DNA of 64,000 nucleotides from JAWLGZ01 sp041690635 (GCA_041690635.1 JAWLGZ010000003.1:372001-436000), one strand, 5' to 3'; shown: positions 42,386 through 50,422, numbered from the stretch's first letter. Translations and numbers: made by a program. Notes: generated by a model from the letters alone, not told the origin.

Positions 42386-45379
42386 TCATTCGCCGGAGTC
42401 GGAGAAGTAGCGCGCTTCGAGGGTGCCCTGCCACGCCTGATCGAAGATGAGGTCGCAGACGATGGCCTCTTTTCCGCCGCCTTCGAGGATCAACTCACCG
42501 GCGCGCGCCACCCGTTCATCACGGAATGCGGCGGTCAGCCGGGCGAGCAGCGCCTCCTTGTAGCGGGTGTCCGACGATCCCTCCAGGTGCGTCCCCTTGG
42601 TCTCCAGCAGGACGACGCGCTCCTCCTCGCCGGTGACGTAGGCGAAGACGAAGTCGGGATAGACCTTGTGGCGCTTCCACCCCTGTAGCCCGTACTGCGC
42701 CTTTGCCACGTTGCGGTGCCACCAGCGCAGTGCCGCCCGCTCGTCGAGGTAGCCGGCGAAGGCCGCCTCGAAGTCGTTCATGTCCGGCAGCCGCACCGCC
42801 GGTTCCAGCAGGCTCTTCTCGACCACCCGCGCATCGTCGCGGGTGAGCGGCTGGGGTGCACTGGCGAGCTGGAAGATTGCCTCGTGGGGCAGTTCGTAGT
42901 CGGTGCGGTCGGCGCGTAGGCGGAATTCGATCCTCCCGTCGGCGACCCCCTCCTCGAACACCCTCTGCGCCAGCCGGTCCCGCTCCGCCTCCAGGTCGAT
43001 GCGCAGCCGCTCCAGCAGCGATGCGCTGGAGCCGGCCAGGGTCCGCTCGTCATAGCCGCGGTACTTGAGCCGCATCACCACCGCATCGACCCACGCCCAG
43101 GCCAGCCAGGCGTTGGGGGCGATATCGAGCAGACCGCGTACCAGCCGCGACCGATCGAGCCGGGCATCATCCACCACCTCGATTTCGCGCCGGCGCTCCC
43201 CGTCGAGCCCGAGCGCAAGGTGCTCCACCAGGGCGCCGCGCCGCTCCGGCGCCCACTCCTTCGCCAGCGCCTCCGGGTTCAACTCCTCCCACCGCACGCG
43301 GGCCAGTACATCGCTTTCGTAGACCAGCTCGCGCCGCGGCGCACCCGGCTCCGCCCCCGACTCCACCCAGGTCACCTTCGGCACGAAGATCCGCAGCTTC
43401 GCGAAGTGGGGCCGGCGCACCTGTTTCAGCGTGTAACCCGCCGCGTCCTCCTCCTCGCGGCCACCACTCACCGTGACCGCCAGATCCCCCATCCCCTCGG
43501 TTTCGAGGGACTTCTTGATGTTCCTGACCACATCGGCGGTGCGGGCGTCGTGGCACAGCACGTAGCAGGCATCGAGCGCCTCACGCCCGGTCTTGGCCAC
43601 CTGGGGCTGGCGCAGAATGCGCCCGACCAACTGGGTCATGGCGGCCGGGTTGCGCCCCGCCGCCAGGGCGCAGAGGATGTAAGCGAACGGGCAGTCCCAA
43701 CCCTCCTGCAGCGCCTGCTTGGTGATGATCACGCGCACCTCGCAGGTGGGGGAGAGCAGGTTGAGATTCTCCGGCTGCTTGAGGTCGTTCTTCTCCGAGG
43801 TCTTGACCGCGATCTCCCGCTCCTTGAATCCCAATTGCAGCAGGTACTCCCGCGCATCCTCCGCGTGGATGAAGCCGGCATCGCGCAGATCGGCGCCGGT
43901 GCGCTCCACCTGCACCAGAAGAATCGGCCGGATATAGCGCGCCGTCTCCGCCTGCAACCGCTCCGCCTCGCGTGCCAGGAGATCGAGCTTCTCCACCGAT
44001 GCGGCGACACAGCTCTGCCAGTCCGACCAGGCCCGCACATCGACGTGGATCGGCAGCTTGATCATCTCGGCGATGTCGAGATCGGTGCCGCGGACATCCA
44101 CCAGGATGTTGGAGCCCTTGCCCTTTTTGGAGGTCACCCGCGGCGTGGCGGAGAGTTCGAGCATGAAGGAGGGGTTGAAGCCGTTGATGGTGGCGAGCGC
44201 ATTTTCGGTATAGCCGTGGTGCCCCTCGTCGATCACTACCATCGGCCGCACCAGCCGCATCACATTGCCGAGCGAGCTCTTGACGATGGAGCCCATCTGG
44301 GCCGCCGCCTCCGCGTCGCTTGCGCCCCAGGGGGCATAGACATCGAGATTGGGCACCGCCTGCAACAGATCCCAATGCCCCTCGATATCATCCTCCCGCG
44401 GCAGGAATCCGAGCACGTTGCCCCGGTCGCGGAAGAAGCGCAGGGTCTCCTTGCTCTGGCGCGCCGCCGACTGGAGCATCAGCACCATCACGCACAGGTG
44501 GGACTCGACATCGATACGGGAGAGCGGTGAACCTTTTTCCAGTATCTTCACCCGGCCAGCCCCCGCCACATTCAGGATCTGGCGGTAGGGGTGGTCCCGA
44601 TCCGACAGCGCCTTGAGGGTCTGCCGATAGATCGCGTCGTTCGGCACCACCCACAGTACCAGCCCGGTATGACGGTTCAGATAGCCGGAAAAGACCCGCG
44701 CCACGCTGGCGGCCGCCAGCAGCGTCTTGCCGCCGCCGGTCGGCACCTTGAAACAGAGGTTCGGCACCGGCCGGCCGGCGCCGTCGAAGCGGCTGGTGTA
44801 GGGGTGATCGGCGAATGCGGACGGAAGCGCCTCCTCTTTTTTCAGCGCCTCCCACGCCTTTCGCGGAAAATCGCGCGCATCGGCCAGATACTCCTCCGCG
44901 TCCTCCATCGCCGCCAATGCCGCCAGCCGCTTCTCCGACTGCGCCTGCTGTCTGCAGAGTTCGTCCAGATAGCGGCCCAGTTTCGCGAGTACGCTGCTTT
45001 GAAACGGCTTGAGGTGGGTGCCGCCGATCGCCTCCATGTCGGCGACCCGCCGGCGCGGCGCCCAGAACAGGGCGCGCTCGCTCTCGATCCGGGCGCGGAA
45101 GCGCTCGTCGCGCACCGCCTGCCAGCGGCCGAGATCCACGGGGTAGAGGAGGCCGAGTTCCGCGACGGCATCGCGCAGCGCCGAAAACTGCCCGGCGCTC
45201 ATCTCCGGGGCGTCAACCATGAGGTCGATATCGGACTCGTTGCGGAAATCGCCCCGCGCCCGCGACCCGTACAGCCAGACCCGCTCGACCTTCGGCGTGT
45301 GCTCGAACAGTGCCACCAGCTTGCCGAGTGCCGACGGCGAGATGCCGGAGGCGGCCCTGACCCTTTCCGCTTCGCTCAT
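42386..45379 (-). CDS. MNT nucleotidyltransferase fused to type III restriction enzyme Res
   Basis: 997 residues. Residues 1-110 are a minimal nucleotidyltransferase: GS at 38-39, the GSX10DXD motif with D50 and D52, and a third acidic residue D82. Residues from about 115 are a type III Res subunit: Walker A VPTGGGKT (K218), DEAH-like VIDEGHHGY, SATPR, motif VI QLVGRILRQ, and a C-terminal PD-(D/E)XK nuclease with YPDFVF and LLETKG. Res proteins normally lack the MNT part. Its ATG overlaps the HEPN stop by ATGA and has no ribosome site of its own, so it depends on HEPN translation. Met115 could be an internal start, but I see no ribosome site there. Confidence 0.9.
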   Translation of the reverse strand: MSEAERVRAASGISPSALGKLVALFEHTPKVERVWLYGSRARGDFRNESDIDLMVDAPEMSAGQFSALRDAVAELGLLYPVDLGRWQAVRDERFRARIESERALFWAPRRRVADMEAIGGTHLKPFQSSVLAKLGRYLDELCRQQAQSEKRLAALAAMEDAEEYLADARDFPRKAWEALKKEEALPSAFADHPYTSRFDGAGRPVPNLCFKVPTGGGKTLLAAASVARVFSGYLNRHTGLVLWVVPNDAIYRQTLKALSDRDHPYRQILNVAGAGRVKILEKGSPLSRIDVESHLCVMVLMLQSAARQSKETLRFFRDRGNVLGFLPREDDIEGHWDLLQAVPNLDVYAPWGASDAEAAAQMGSIVKSSLGNVMRLVRPMVVIDEGHHGYTENALATINGFNPSFMLELSATPRVTSKKGKGSNILVDVRGTDLDIAEMIKLPIHVDVRAWSDWQSCVAASVEKLDLLAREAERLQAETARYIRPILLVQVERTGADLRDAGFIHAEDAREYLLQLGFKEREIAVKTSEKNDLKQPENLNLLSPTCEVRVIITKQALQEGWDCPFAYILCALAAGRNPAAMTQLVGRILRQPQVAKTGREALDACYVLCHDARTADVVRNIKKSLETEGMGDLAVTVSGGREEEDAAGYTLKQVRRPHFAKLRIFVPKVTWVESGAEPGAPRRELVYESDVLARVRWEELNPEALAKEWAPERRGALVEHLALGLDGERRREIEVVDDARLDRSRLVRGLLDIAPNAWLAWAWVDAVVMRLKYRGYDERTLAGSSASLLERLRIDLEAERDRLAQRVFEEGVADGRIEFRLRADRTDYELPHEAIFQLASAPQPLTRDDARVVEKSLLEPAVRLPDMNDFEAAFAGYLDERAALRWWHRNVAKAQYGLQGWKRHKVYPDFVFAYVTGEEERVVLLETKGTHLEGSSDTRYKEALLARLTAAFRDERVARAGELILEGGGKEAIVCDLIFDQAWQGTLEARYFSDSGE

Positions 45380-45774
45380 TTCAATGTCGCCAGTTTGTCG
45401 CGCAGCGCCCGGAACGCCCCGACCCCCTGGTCGCGCACGTAGGCCGCTAATTCGATCGCCTTGCCCTCGTCGTATTCGTGGCTGGTGTCGTTGCGATAGT
45501 CGCGCAACCTCTCCCACACCTCGGCATCCTCGATCAGCAGGGCGGTGAACGCCTCCGGCAGCACCGCCCACGCCTTCTTCGGGAGCCGTTCGCCACGGCC
45601 CGCCAGGTAGTGGAACATCGTCTTCCACGCCATCTCGAAGGTGAACTCGAAGCGCTGGACGATGGCGTCGCGCACGATGTCGTTCTCGTCCAGTTGCAGC
45701 GCCTCCTCGAGCCGCGCGAGCGCCTTCTCGAAATGCTCGCGCTGAAGCTCGAAACGGGACAGTTCATCCACCAT
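45376..45774 (-). CDS. HEPN-domain protein, nucleotidyltransferase-substrate-binding type (HepT-like toxin)
   Basis: 132 residues from ATG 45774 (GGGAG 7 bases upstream), all helical. The HEPN active-site motif is intact as RNDTSHEY: R94, H99 and Y101, that is RX4HXY. In characterised HEPN/MNT toxin-antitoxin pairs the R and H make a ribonuclease and the Tyr is AMPylated by the MNT partner. FEFTFEMAWKTMFHYL is the HI0074-family core. The partner here is the N-terminal domain of the adjoining Res polypeptide. It lies between mod and res, 120 bp after mod. Confidence 0.9.
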   Translation of the reverse strand: MVDELSRFELQREHFEKALARLEEALQLDENDIVRDAIVQRFEFTFEMAWKTMFHYLAGRGERLPKKAWAVLPEAFTALLIEDAEVWERLRDYRNDTSHEYDEGKAIELAAYVRDQGVGAFRALRDKLATLK

Positions 45775-45796
45775 CGCCAAACTCCCGATATCAGAT

Positions 45797-45830
45797 GTAG
45801 GGCGGATCAGGCGAAGCCGTAATCCGCCAT
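45797..45830. repeat. GTAGGGCGGATCAGGCGAAGCC repeat, copy B
   Basis: 34-bp imperfect palindrome (GGCGGAT...ATCCGCC arms around GCGAAGCC) in the 120-bp gap between mod and the HEPN gene. It may form a hairpin in the operon transcript. Confidence 0.82.
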
Positions 45831-45894
45831 AGTGTTCGGCCCACGTTAGTGCCCATCCGGCGGAATGCGCTTCCCTATTCCGCCCTTCACGCCG

Positions 45895-47754
45895 TCACCC
45901 CTCCCGATAGAGGGCGAAGGGCAGCGGGGCGTAGGTGACGCCGTGTTCCAGCAACTGACGGTTGGAGAGATACTTCGCCGGTGCGAAAACCAGGTGCCCC
46001 TTGGCCGGTTCGCCGCGCCGGGCATCGTGCTCCCGCCCCCAGTCGCGGAACGCCTCGGCACGGGAGAGGGTCAGCGCCGCCTCGGGGCTCTTCAGGAAGG
46101 CCAGATCGGGCCGGTAGATGAGCCAGACATGCTTGTCCTTCGCCTCCCCCAGATACCATTCGGGCATCCCGGTCGAAGGGGGTTGCAGGCTGCCGCCGGT
46201 GGCGGTGTGGAACAGCCACGCGCCGAGCGCCTCGAAGGCCGGCAGGTGTTCGCCGGAGAGCAGCTTCTCCAGCTCGATCGCCTCGCCGAGAGTGCAGTAG
46301 GTGAACTCGCCCCCCAGCCCCTCGACCCGCTGGGAGACCCGCTTCTCGCCCTCGACCTTGAGCACGCCGCCGTCCACCTTGGCGGTGATCCTGTCGAAGC
46401 GTTTGACCGCCTGGTTCGCCCGGTCCACCAGATCCCCTTCGCCGAACCCCTCGCGCGCCTTGACGGCCTCGACCTCGCTCAGCAGCGCCTCGGCCTTCTT
46501 CAGTTTGCTGAAGGTGATCTTTTCTTCCAGCAGCGTTTCGCGTTGGGTGCCGACCCAGGCGTAGCCCTTGATCGCGCGCCGCACCCGTTCGGCGGTGAGG
46601 CGATCGGCGTACGCCTCGCCTTCCACCAGAATGAAGCGGCGGCTGCCGCCATCCTTCGCGTTGGCCTTGAGCACCGCGTGGGCGGTGGTGCCGGAGCCGG
46701 CGAAGCTGTCGAGGACCAGGGCGTCCTCGCCGGCGCCGATCTCGAGCACCCGCTCGACCAGCGTCACCGGCTTGGGGGTGATGGTGCTCTCCTCATCCTT
46801 GAGCAGGCCCATCTCGATCAACGTTCGCTTGGCATCCTGGGTGTGACCCACGTCGGAGTAGAACCAGAGGGTTTGCGGGACGCGGCCTTGTTTGACTTCG
46901 GAAAGGAAGCGCTTAATGGCGGGGACATTGTTGCCGTCGCTGCCCCACCAAATACGTCCCTCTTTGTCCATTTCCAGGAACTTTTCCTTCTTTACGCGCC
47001 AATAAGTGCCAGGGGGAGGGCCATCAATTGCACGACCGCTCGGACATGTGATGGGGTAAGTTCCCTCACTGTAGTAATTGCGGGCGGAAAGATCGCTCGG
47101 TTTCCAGGGACCACGGGGGTCGTTGTCCGGGTTGCTGTAGCGCGCCTCCATCTCGGCGGTACGCGCCAGCAGCCGCGGGCGCCACAGCTCCCGGTTCTTC
47201 GCCACCACCAGCAGGTGGTCGTGGTCCTCGGAGAAGAACTGGGCGGTGTTCTTGGGCGAGTAGTTCTTCTGCCACACCACGTTGGCGATGAACGCCTCCT
47301 CACCGAAGATCTCGTCGAGCATCATCCGCGCCCGGTGCACCTCGTTGTCGTCGAGGGTCATCCACAGGCTGCCGTTCTCGGAGAGCAGCTCGCGCAGCAG
47401 GGTCAGGCGCGGCCACATCATGCAGAGCCATTTGTCATGGCGCAGCATGTCGTCGGCATCCACCGGGTTGGTAGACAGCCACTCCCGCATGATGGGGGAG
47501 TTGACGTTGTCGCTGTAGCACCACCCCTCGTTGCCGGTGTTGTAGGGCGGGTCGATGAAGATGAGGTCCACCGCCCCGGCGTGGCGCGGCAGCAGACTCT
47601 TCAGCGCGTGCAGATTGTCGCCGTGGATGACCAGGTTGCCCGCCAGATCGCCGGCTCCGATCGACCGGCCGGGGTGGGGCACCAGCGGCCGGAACGGCAC
47701 CGACAGGTGGTGGTTGTAGACGTACTCTTTTCCCTTGAAGAGGATCTCAGGCAT
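45895..47754 (-). CDS. mod: Type III restriction-modification DNA methyltransferase (Mod)
   Basis: 619 residues. Adenine-N6 methyltransferase of the beta class: catalytic DPPYNTG at 68-74 comes before the SAM-binding motif DSFAGSGTT at about 349-357. The region between them holds the target-recognition domain (about 150-330). It methylates one strand of an asymmetric site and provides specificity to Res. A local drop in GC at 46900-47095 (residues about 220-285) suggests the recognition domain was exchanged. First gene of the mod-HEPN-MNT/Res operon. Confidence 0.95.
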   Translation of the reverse strand: MPEILFKGKEYVYNHHLSVPFRPLVPHPGRSIGAGDLAGNLVIHGDNLHALKSLLPRHAGAVDLIFIDPPYNTGNEGWCYSDNVNSPIMREWLSTNPVDADDMLRHDKWLCMMWPRLTLLRELLSENGSLWMTLDDNEVHRARMMLDEIFGEEAFIANVVWQKNYSPKNTAQFFSEDHDHLLVVAKNRELWRPRLLARTAEMEARYSNPDNDPRGPWKPSDLSARNYYSEGTYPITCPSGRAIDGPPPGTYWRVKKEKFLEMDKEGRIWWGSDGNNVPAIKRFLSEVKQGRVPQTLWFYSDVGHTQDAKRTLIEMGLLKDEESTITPKPVTLVERVLEIGAGEDALVLDSFAGSGTTAHAVLKANAKDGGSRRFILVEGEAYADRLTAERVRRAIKGYAWVGTQRETLLEEKITFSKLKKAEALLSEVEAVKAREGFGEGDLVDRANQAVKRFDRITAKVDGGVLKVEGEKRVSQRVEGLGGEFTYCTLGEAIELEKLLSGEHLPAFEALGAWLFHTATGGSLQPPSTGMPEWYLGEAKDKHVWLIYRPDLAFLKSPEAALTLSRAEAFRDWGREHDARRGEPAKGHLVFAPAKYLSNRQLLEHGVTYAPLPFALYREG

Positions 47755-47804
47755 GGCAGGTCCGCACGGCCGACACGAAAACCACCGGAAGGATATCAGC
47801 AGTC

Positions 47805-47835
47805 GGGTGGATCAGGCGAAGCCGCAATCCACCTT
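47805..47835. repeat. GGGTGGATCAGGCGAAGCC repeat, copy C
   Basis: Diverged copy of the same palindrome, 51 bp upstream of the mod start codon. The arms retain compensating changes (GGTGGAT / ATCCACC), which indicates the hairpin is what matters. Confidence 0.75.
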
Positions 47836-48010
47836 GGGGCGGCGTCGGAATCGCCGCACAAGGGGCTACGGGGGCTACGCCCTAGTACTGGCGCGGGTGT
47901 GTCCATCACCGGCTGGGGAGAGATTGCCATCAGCCGTCACCGGCTTGTTCCACGCCAAACACGTGCCGGTGATTTAGACTTTCGTCGTCCCGGGCTATAC
48001 CCTTTAATCA

Positions 48011-48094
48011 ACTCTGGACGGGTGTACCCCGATGGGTAAGGGGACCGCTAGGCAGGCAGTTGATGTGGGTTCGAGTCCCGCCCCCGTCCAGAGT
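48011..48094 (+). ncRNA. tRNA-like element with 12-bp terminal stem
   Basis: 48016-48090 has the size of a tRNA: 7-bp acceptor arms GGACGGG / CCCGTCC, a CCCC-GGGG D-stem with loop GATGGGTAA, and a perfect T-arm GTGGG-TTCGAGT-CCCGC (48065-48081). The anticodon arm (about 48044-48060) is degenerate, with A instead of U at position 33 and one mismatch; read literally the anticodon is GGC. The acceptor stem extends outward to 12 perfect pairs (48011-48022 with 48083-48094), unlike a true tRNA, and no CCA follows. A possible promoter (TTTAGA-N17-TATACC, 47973-48001) points into it. It could be a tRNA-derived small RNA, a pseudogene or an old attachment site. Confidence 0.55.
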
Positions 48095-48256
48095 GCTTGC
48101 TCCATTAATTCATGGGGGTCCACCATGACCGGGTCGGGTATGCTGCCTGGAAAGTGCCCCGCCGCCGCACGATCGTCAGCAGGTGCCTGCAACGGAAAAA
48201 GGGCGGGCTGATGGCGGTCAGCTCCGCCTCGCCGTCCAGGACCACCCTCCCGCTGG

Positions 48257-48448
48257 TCACCCCCTCCGCCGCCCCCGGCGGCGAGGCGCATCCAGATCGA
48301 CCAGGTCGCCATCGATCTCCCCCAGTTCGATGGCGGCGGCAAACTCCGCCTCGGGTCGGGAGAAACCGGCGTCCCGGGTGAAGTGCGCCACCACCCTCTC
48401 CCGCTCCTCGTCGGTTACGGGGCGGGGTTCCTCCTGTCCTGGTTTCAT
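48257..48448 (-). CDS. Small hypothetical protein with Arg-rich tail
   Basis: 63 residues from ATG 48448, with a very good ribosome site (GAGGAGG 8 bases upstream). Predicted helical, acidic middle (AEFAAAIELGEIDGDLVDLD), ending in RRRGRRRG, which may bind nucleic acid. The second gene of a two-gene unit with 48480-48650. No family recognised. The size and pairing are those of a toxin-antitoxin module, but nothing in the sequence proves this. Confidence 0.6.
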   Translation of the reverse strand: MKPGQEEPRPVTDEERERVVAHFTRDAGFSRPEAEFAAAIELGEIDGDLVDLDAPRRRGRRRG

Positions 48449-48479
48449 CGTCTTTGCCTCCTCAATCACTCCCCCGAAC

Positions 48480-48650
48480 TTAGAGGATTGCGCCGTGCGG
48501 GAGGTCCGACTCCGCACCTGTCCGGGCCGGTTTGCCGCTCTCCAGCGCCCTATTGATCAGTTCCATCGCCTCCCGCTCTCCCAGCCCGAAGATCGGCGGC
48601 CCTTCATCAAACCGCTTGGTATAGGCTCTAACCGCCTCGGCAAGTGTCAT
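48480..48650 (-). CDS. Small hypothetical protein (56 aa)
   Basis: 56 residues from ATG 48650 with GGGAGG just upstream. Sequence MTLAEAVRAYTKRFDEGPP, then FGLGEREAMELINRALESGK: two helices joined by a GPPIFGL turn. I recall similar short unnamed proteins in related bacteria but no function. The stop is 31 bp before the next start (48448), so the two are likely cotranscribed. Confidence 0.6.
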   Translation of the reverse strand: MTLAEAVRAYTKRFDEGPPIFGLGEREAMELINRALESGKPARTGAESDLPHGAIL

Positions 48651-49230
48651 TCCGCCTCCCGTGAGATGCGGGGTCAGGAGTGAAGGGCGGCCGGACCGCA
48701 CGGATTTACGGCCGCTTCAATCGAGTTTATCTTATCGTGCATGGGGCTCGGGGTTGGCATCCCGGGTGTAGGGGCGAGAGCCCCAACCCGCGCACAGAGT
48801 GGGCCGGCACCCCAACACTCTGCGGCGCGTGCCGTGGCTGGTCCGGCAGGCCATAGGCACACGCCACCAAACAGCTTAATGTAGGGCGGATTAGGCGAAG
48901 CCGTAATCCGCCGTTGTGCGGTTCCGATATCCCGTTCGAGGGGGGATTTCGCGGCCCCTAATCCACACGATGGAACAGTGTGGATCGAGGCGGGGCGGGC
49001 GGTGGGGCCTCCCACCCGGCGAACCGGAAACCCCACATGGCGCTCCAGCCTGGCGGCTGTGCTACGGCAGGGAGAATATCACCGTGTCACGCCCGCCCCG
49101 CACCAGAATAGGTCGATGGCCCCGGTCTGTCGAATCCCTCCCGCGACTTGCATTCCCGGTAATCCCTTGATCCTGCTATCCTTGGGGCGATCTTGACGGG
49201 GGCCGATCCCGATGGCCCTGCGGAGGACGC
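48651..49230. repeat. Non-coding 580 bp with repeat copy D
   Basis: Contains a full copy of the GTAGGGCGGATTAGGCGAAGCC palindrome at 48881-48913. Otherwise I see no gene, RNA or clear promoter. The GGAGG ribosome site of the Uma2 gene is at its right end. Confidence 0.7.
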
Positions 49231-49824
49231 ATGGGACTGCCTCGGCGTGACGCGCAACACCACACCTACGGCGAATACCGGACCTGGCCGGAGGATGTCC
49301 GGTACGAACTCATCGATGGCGAGGCCTACCTGATGGCGCCGGCACCGACGGTGGCGCATCAGCGACTGGTGCTGGAACTCGCCCGCCAGATCGCCGATGC
49401 CCTCGAAGGCAGCCCCTGTGAGGTGTTTCTCGCGCCGTTCGATGTCCGGCTGCCGCGTACCGACGAGGCGGACGATGCCATCGATACCGTGTTGCAGCCC
49501 GACCTCACCATCGTCTGCGACCCCGGGAAGATCGACCAGCGCGGTTGCCGTGGCGCCCCTGATTGGGTCATCGAGATCCTCTCGCCGGCCACTGCCGCCC
49601 ACGACCAGACCATCAAGCTCGCCGCATTCGAGCGCACCGGTGTGCCGGAGTGCTGGCTGGTCCACCCCACCGACCGCACGGTGGCGGTCTACCGGCTGAT
49701 CGACGGCGCCTACGGCCGGCCCGCCATTTCGGAACTGGAGGGGAGTCTCGGCTGCGGCAGCGTCGAGGCGGTGACCATCGACTGGGCGCGTGCGTTGAGG
49801 CAGCGCGCCGGATCCCCGGATTGA
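49231..49824 (+). CDS. Uma2 family (DUF820) PD-(D/E)XK nuclease-like protein
   Basis: 197 residues; ATG 49231 has GGAGG 5 bases upstream. Family pattern: N-terminal YELIDGEAYLMAPAPTVAHQR, FLAPFDVRLP, then catalytic-type LQPDLTIVCD and PDWVIEILSPATAAHD, matching the PD and E-x-K-like positions of DUF820. The C-terminal CWLVHPTDRTVAVYRL is also typical. The family is abundant in cyanobacteria and its biological role is unclear; it is often in mobile or defence regions. Last gene of the island before the atp operon. Confidence 0.88.
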   Translation: MGLPRRDAQHHTYGEYRTWPEDVRYELIDGEAYLMAPAPTVAHQRLVLELARQIADALEGSPCEVFLAPFDVRLPRTDEADDAIDTVLQPDLTIVCDPGKIDQRGCRGAPDWVIEILSPATAAHDQTIKLAAFERTGVPECWLVHPTDRTVAVYRLIDGAYGRPAISELEGSLGCGSVEAVTIDWARALRQRAGSPD

Positions 49825-49949
49825 CAACCGCCGGACCGCCCATTTTTCCGGTCTGATTCAGACTGCCGAATGCCCGTCTTTTTTCTGTGGAAAATCAATA
49901 AGCAATCTATCAATCGATGCTTATATAGACTCTTTTTATCGGCGCATCA

Positions 49950-49978
49950 TTGACCCCCAAGGGGTGAATCACTATACT
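49950..49978 (+). promoter_or_regulatory. Sigma-70 promoter of the atp operon
   Basis: TTGACC (49950-49955), 17-bp spacer, TATACT (49973-49978), preceded by an AT-rich stretch (49880-49940) that could act as an UP element. The predicted start is about 50 bp before atpI. Confidence 0.88.
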
Positions 49979-50035
49979 GCGCGCCCCTGAAAGCGGTCTT
50001 CCTCAAGGTGACCGTTTTTCCAAGGATTTTCGACC

Positions 50036-50422
50036 ATGAGCCATGCCAAGAAAGTTCTGCGCAGCACCCTCTACAGGCTGCTGCTGGCGCAGGCAGGGCT
50101 GGTGGTTGCGGTGGCGGCTGTCTATTTCGCCACACGCGGTAGCTGGCCGGCGGTCGCGGCACTTTTTGGTGGCGGGATCGCCCTGCTGAACAGCTTCATC
50201 AGTGCGAACCGCCTGGAGCGGGCTTCCCGGCTCGGCGGCGACGCACAGCGAAGCATGATGGAGCTTTACATCGGCGCAGTTGCGCGGTTTGTCGCGACCC
50301 CGGTGCTGGTGGCGGTGGGAATCGTGGTGCTGCACCTCGACCCGGTGGCCATCATCGTAGGATTTGCCGTGGCGCAACTCGGTTACTTCTTTAACCGTGT
50401 GCGCACCAACCCGAATTCATAA
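50036..50422 (+). CDS. atpI: ATP synthase assembly protein I
   Basis: 128 residues with four predicted membrane helices. AtpI helps assemble the c-ring. The segment FGGGIALLNSFISANRL and the C-terminal VAIIVGFAVAQLGYFF fit proteobacterial AtpI. It is the first gene after the atp promoter, and atpB follows after 21 bp. The family is poorly conserved, so position is an important part of the evidence. Confidence 0.88.
   Translation: MSHAKKVLRSTLYRLLLAQAGLVVAVAAVYFATRGSWPAVAALFGGGIALLNSFISANRLERASRLGGDAQRSMMELYIGAVARFVATPVLVAVGIVVLHLDPVAIIVGFAVAQLGYFFNRVRTNPNS

Noticed and set aside
48004..48342. 112-codon minus-strand ORF over the tRNA-like element
   Set aside because: Glycine/proline-rich composition, no ribosome site, and it crosses the structured element; best treated as chance.
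42361..49900. Integrative element with integrase or transposase
   Set aside because: I searched the island for tyrosine or serine recombinase and transposase motifs and found none, so only an accessory island is claimed.
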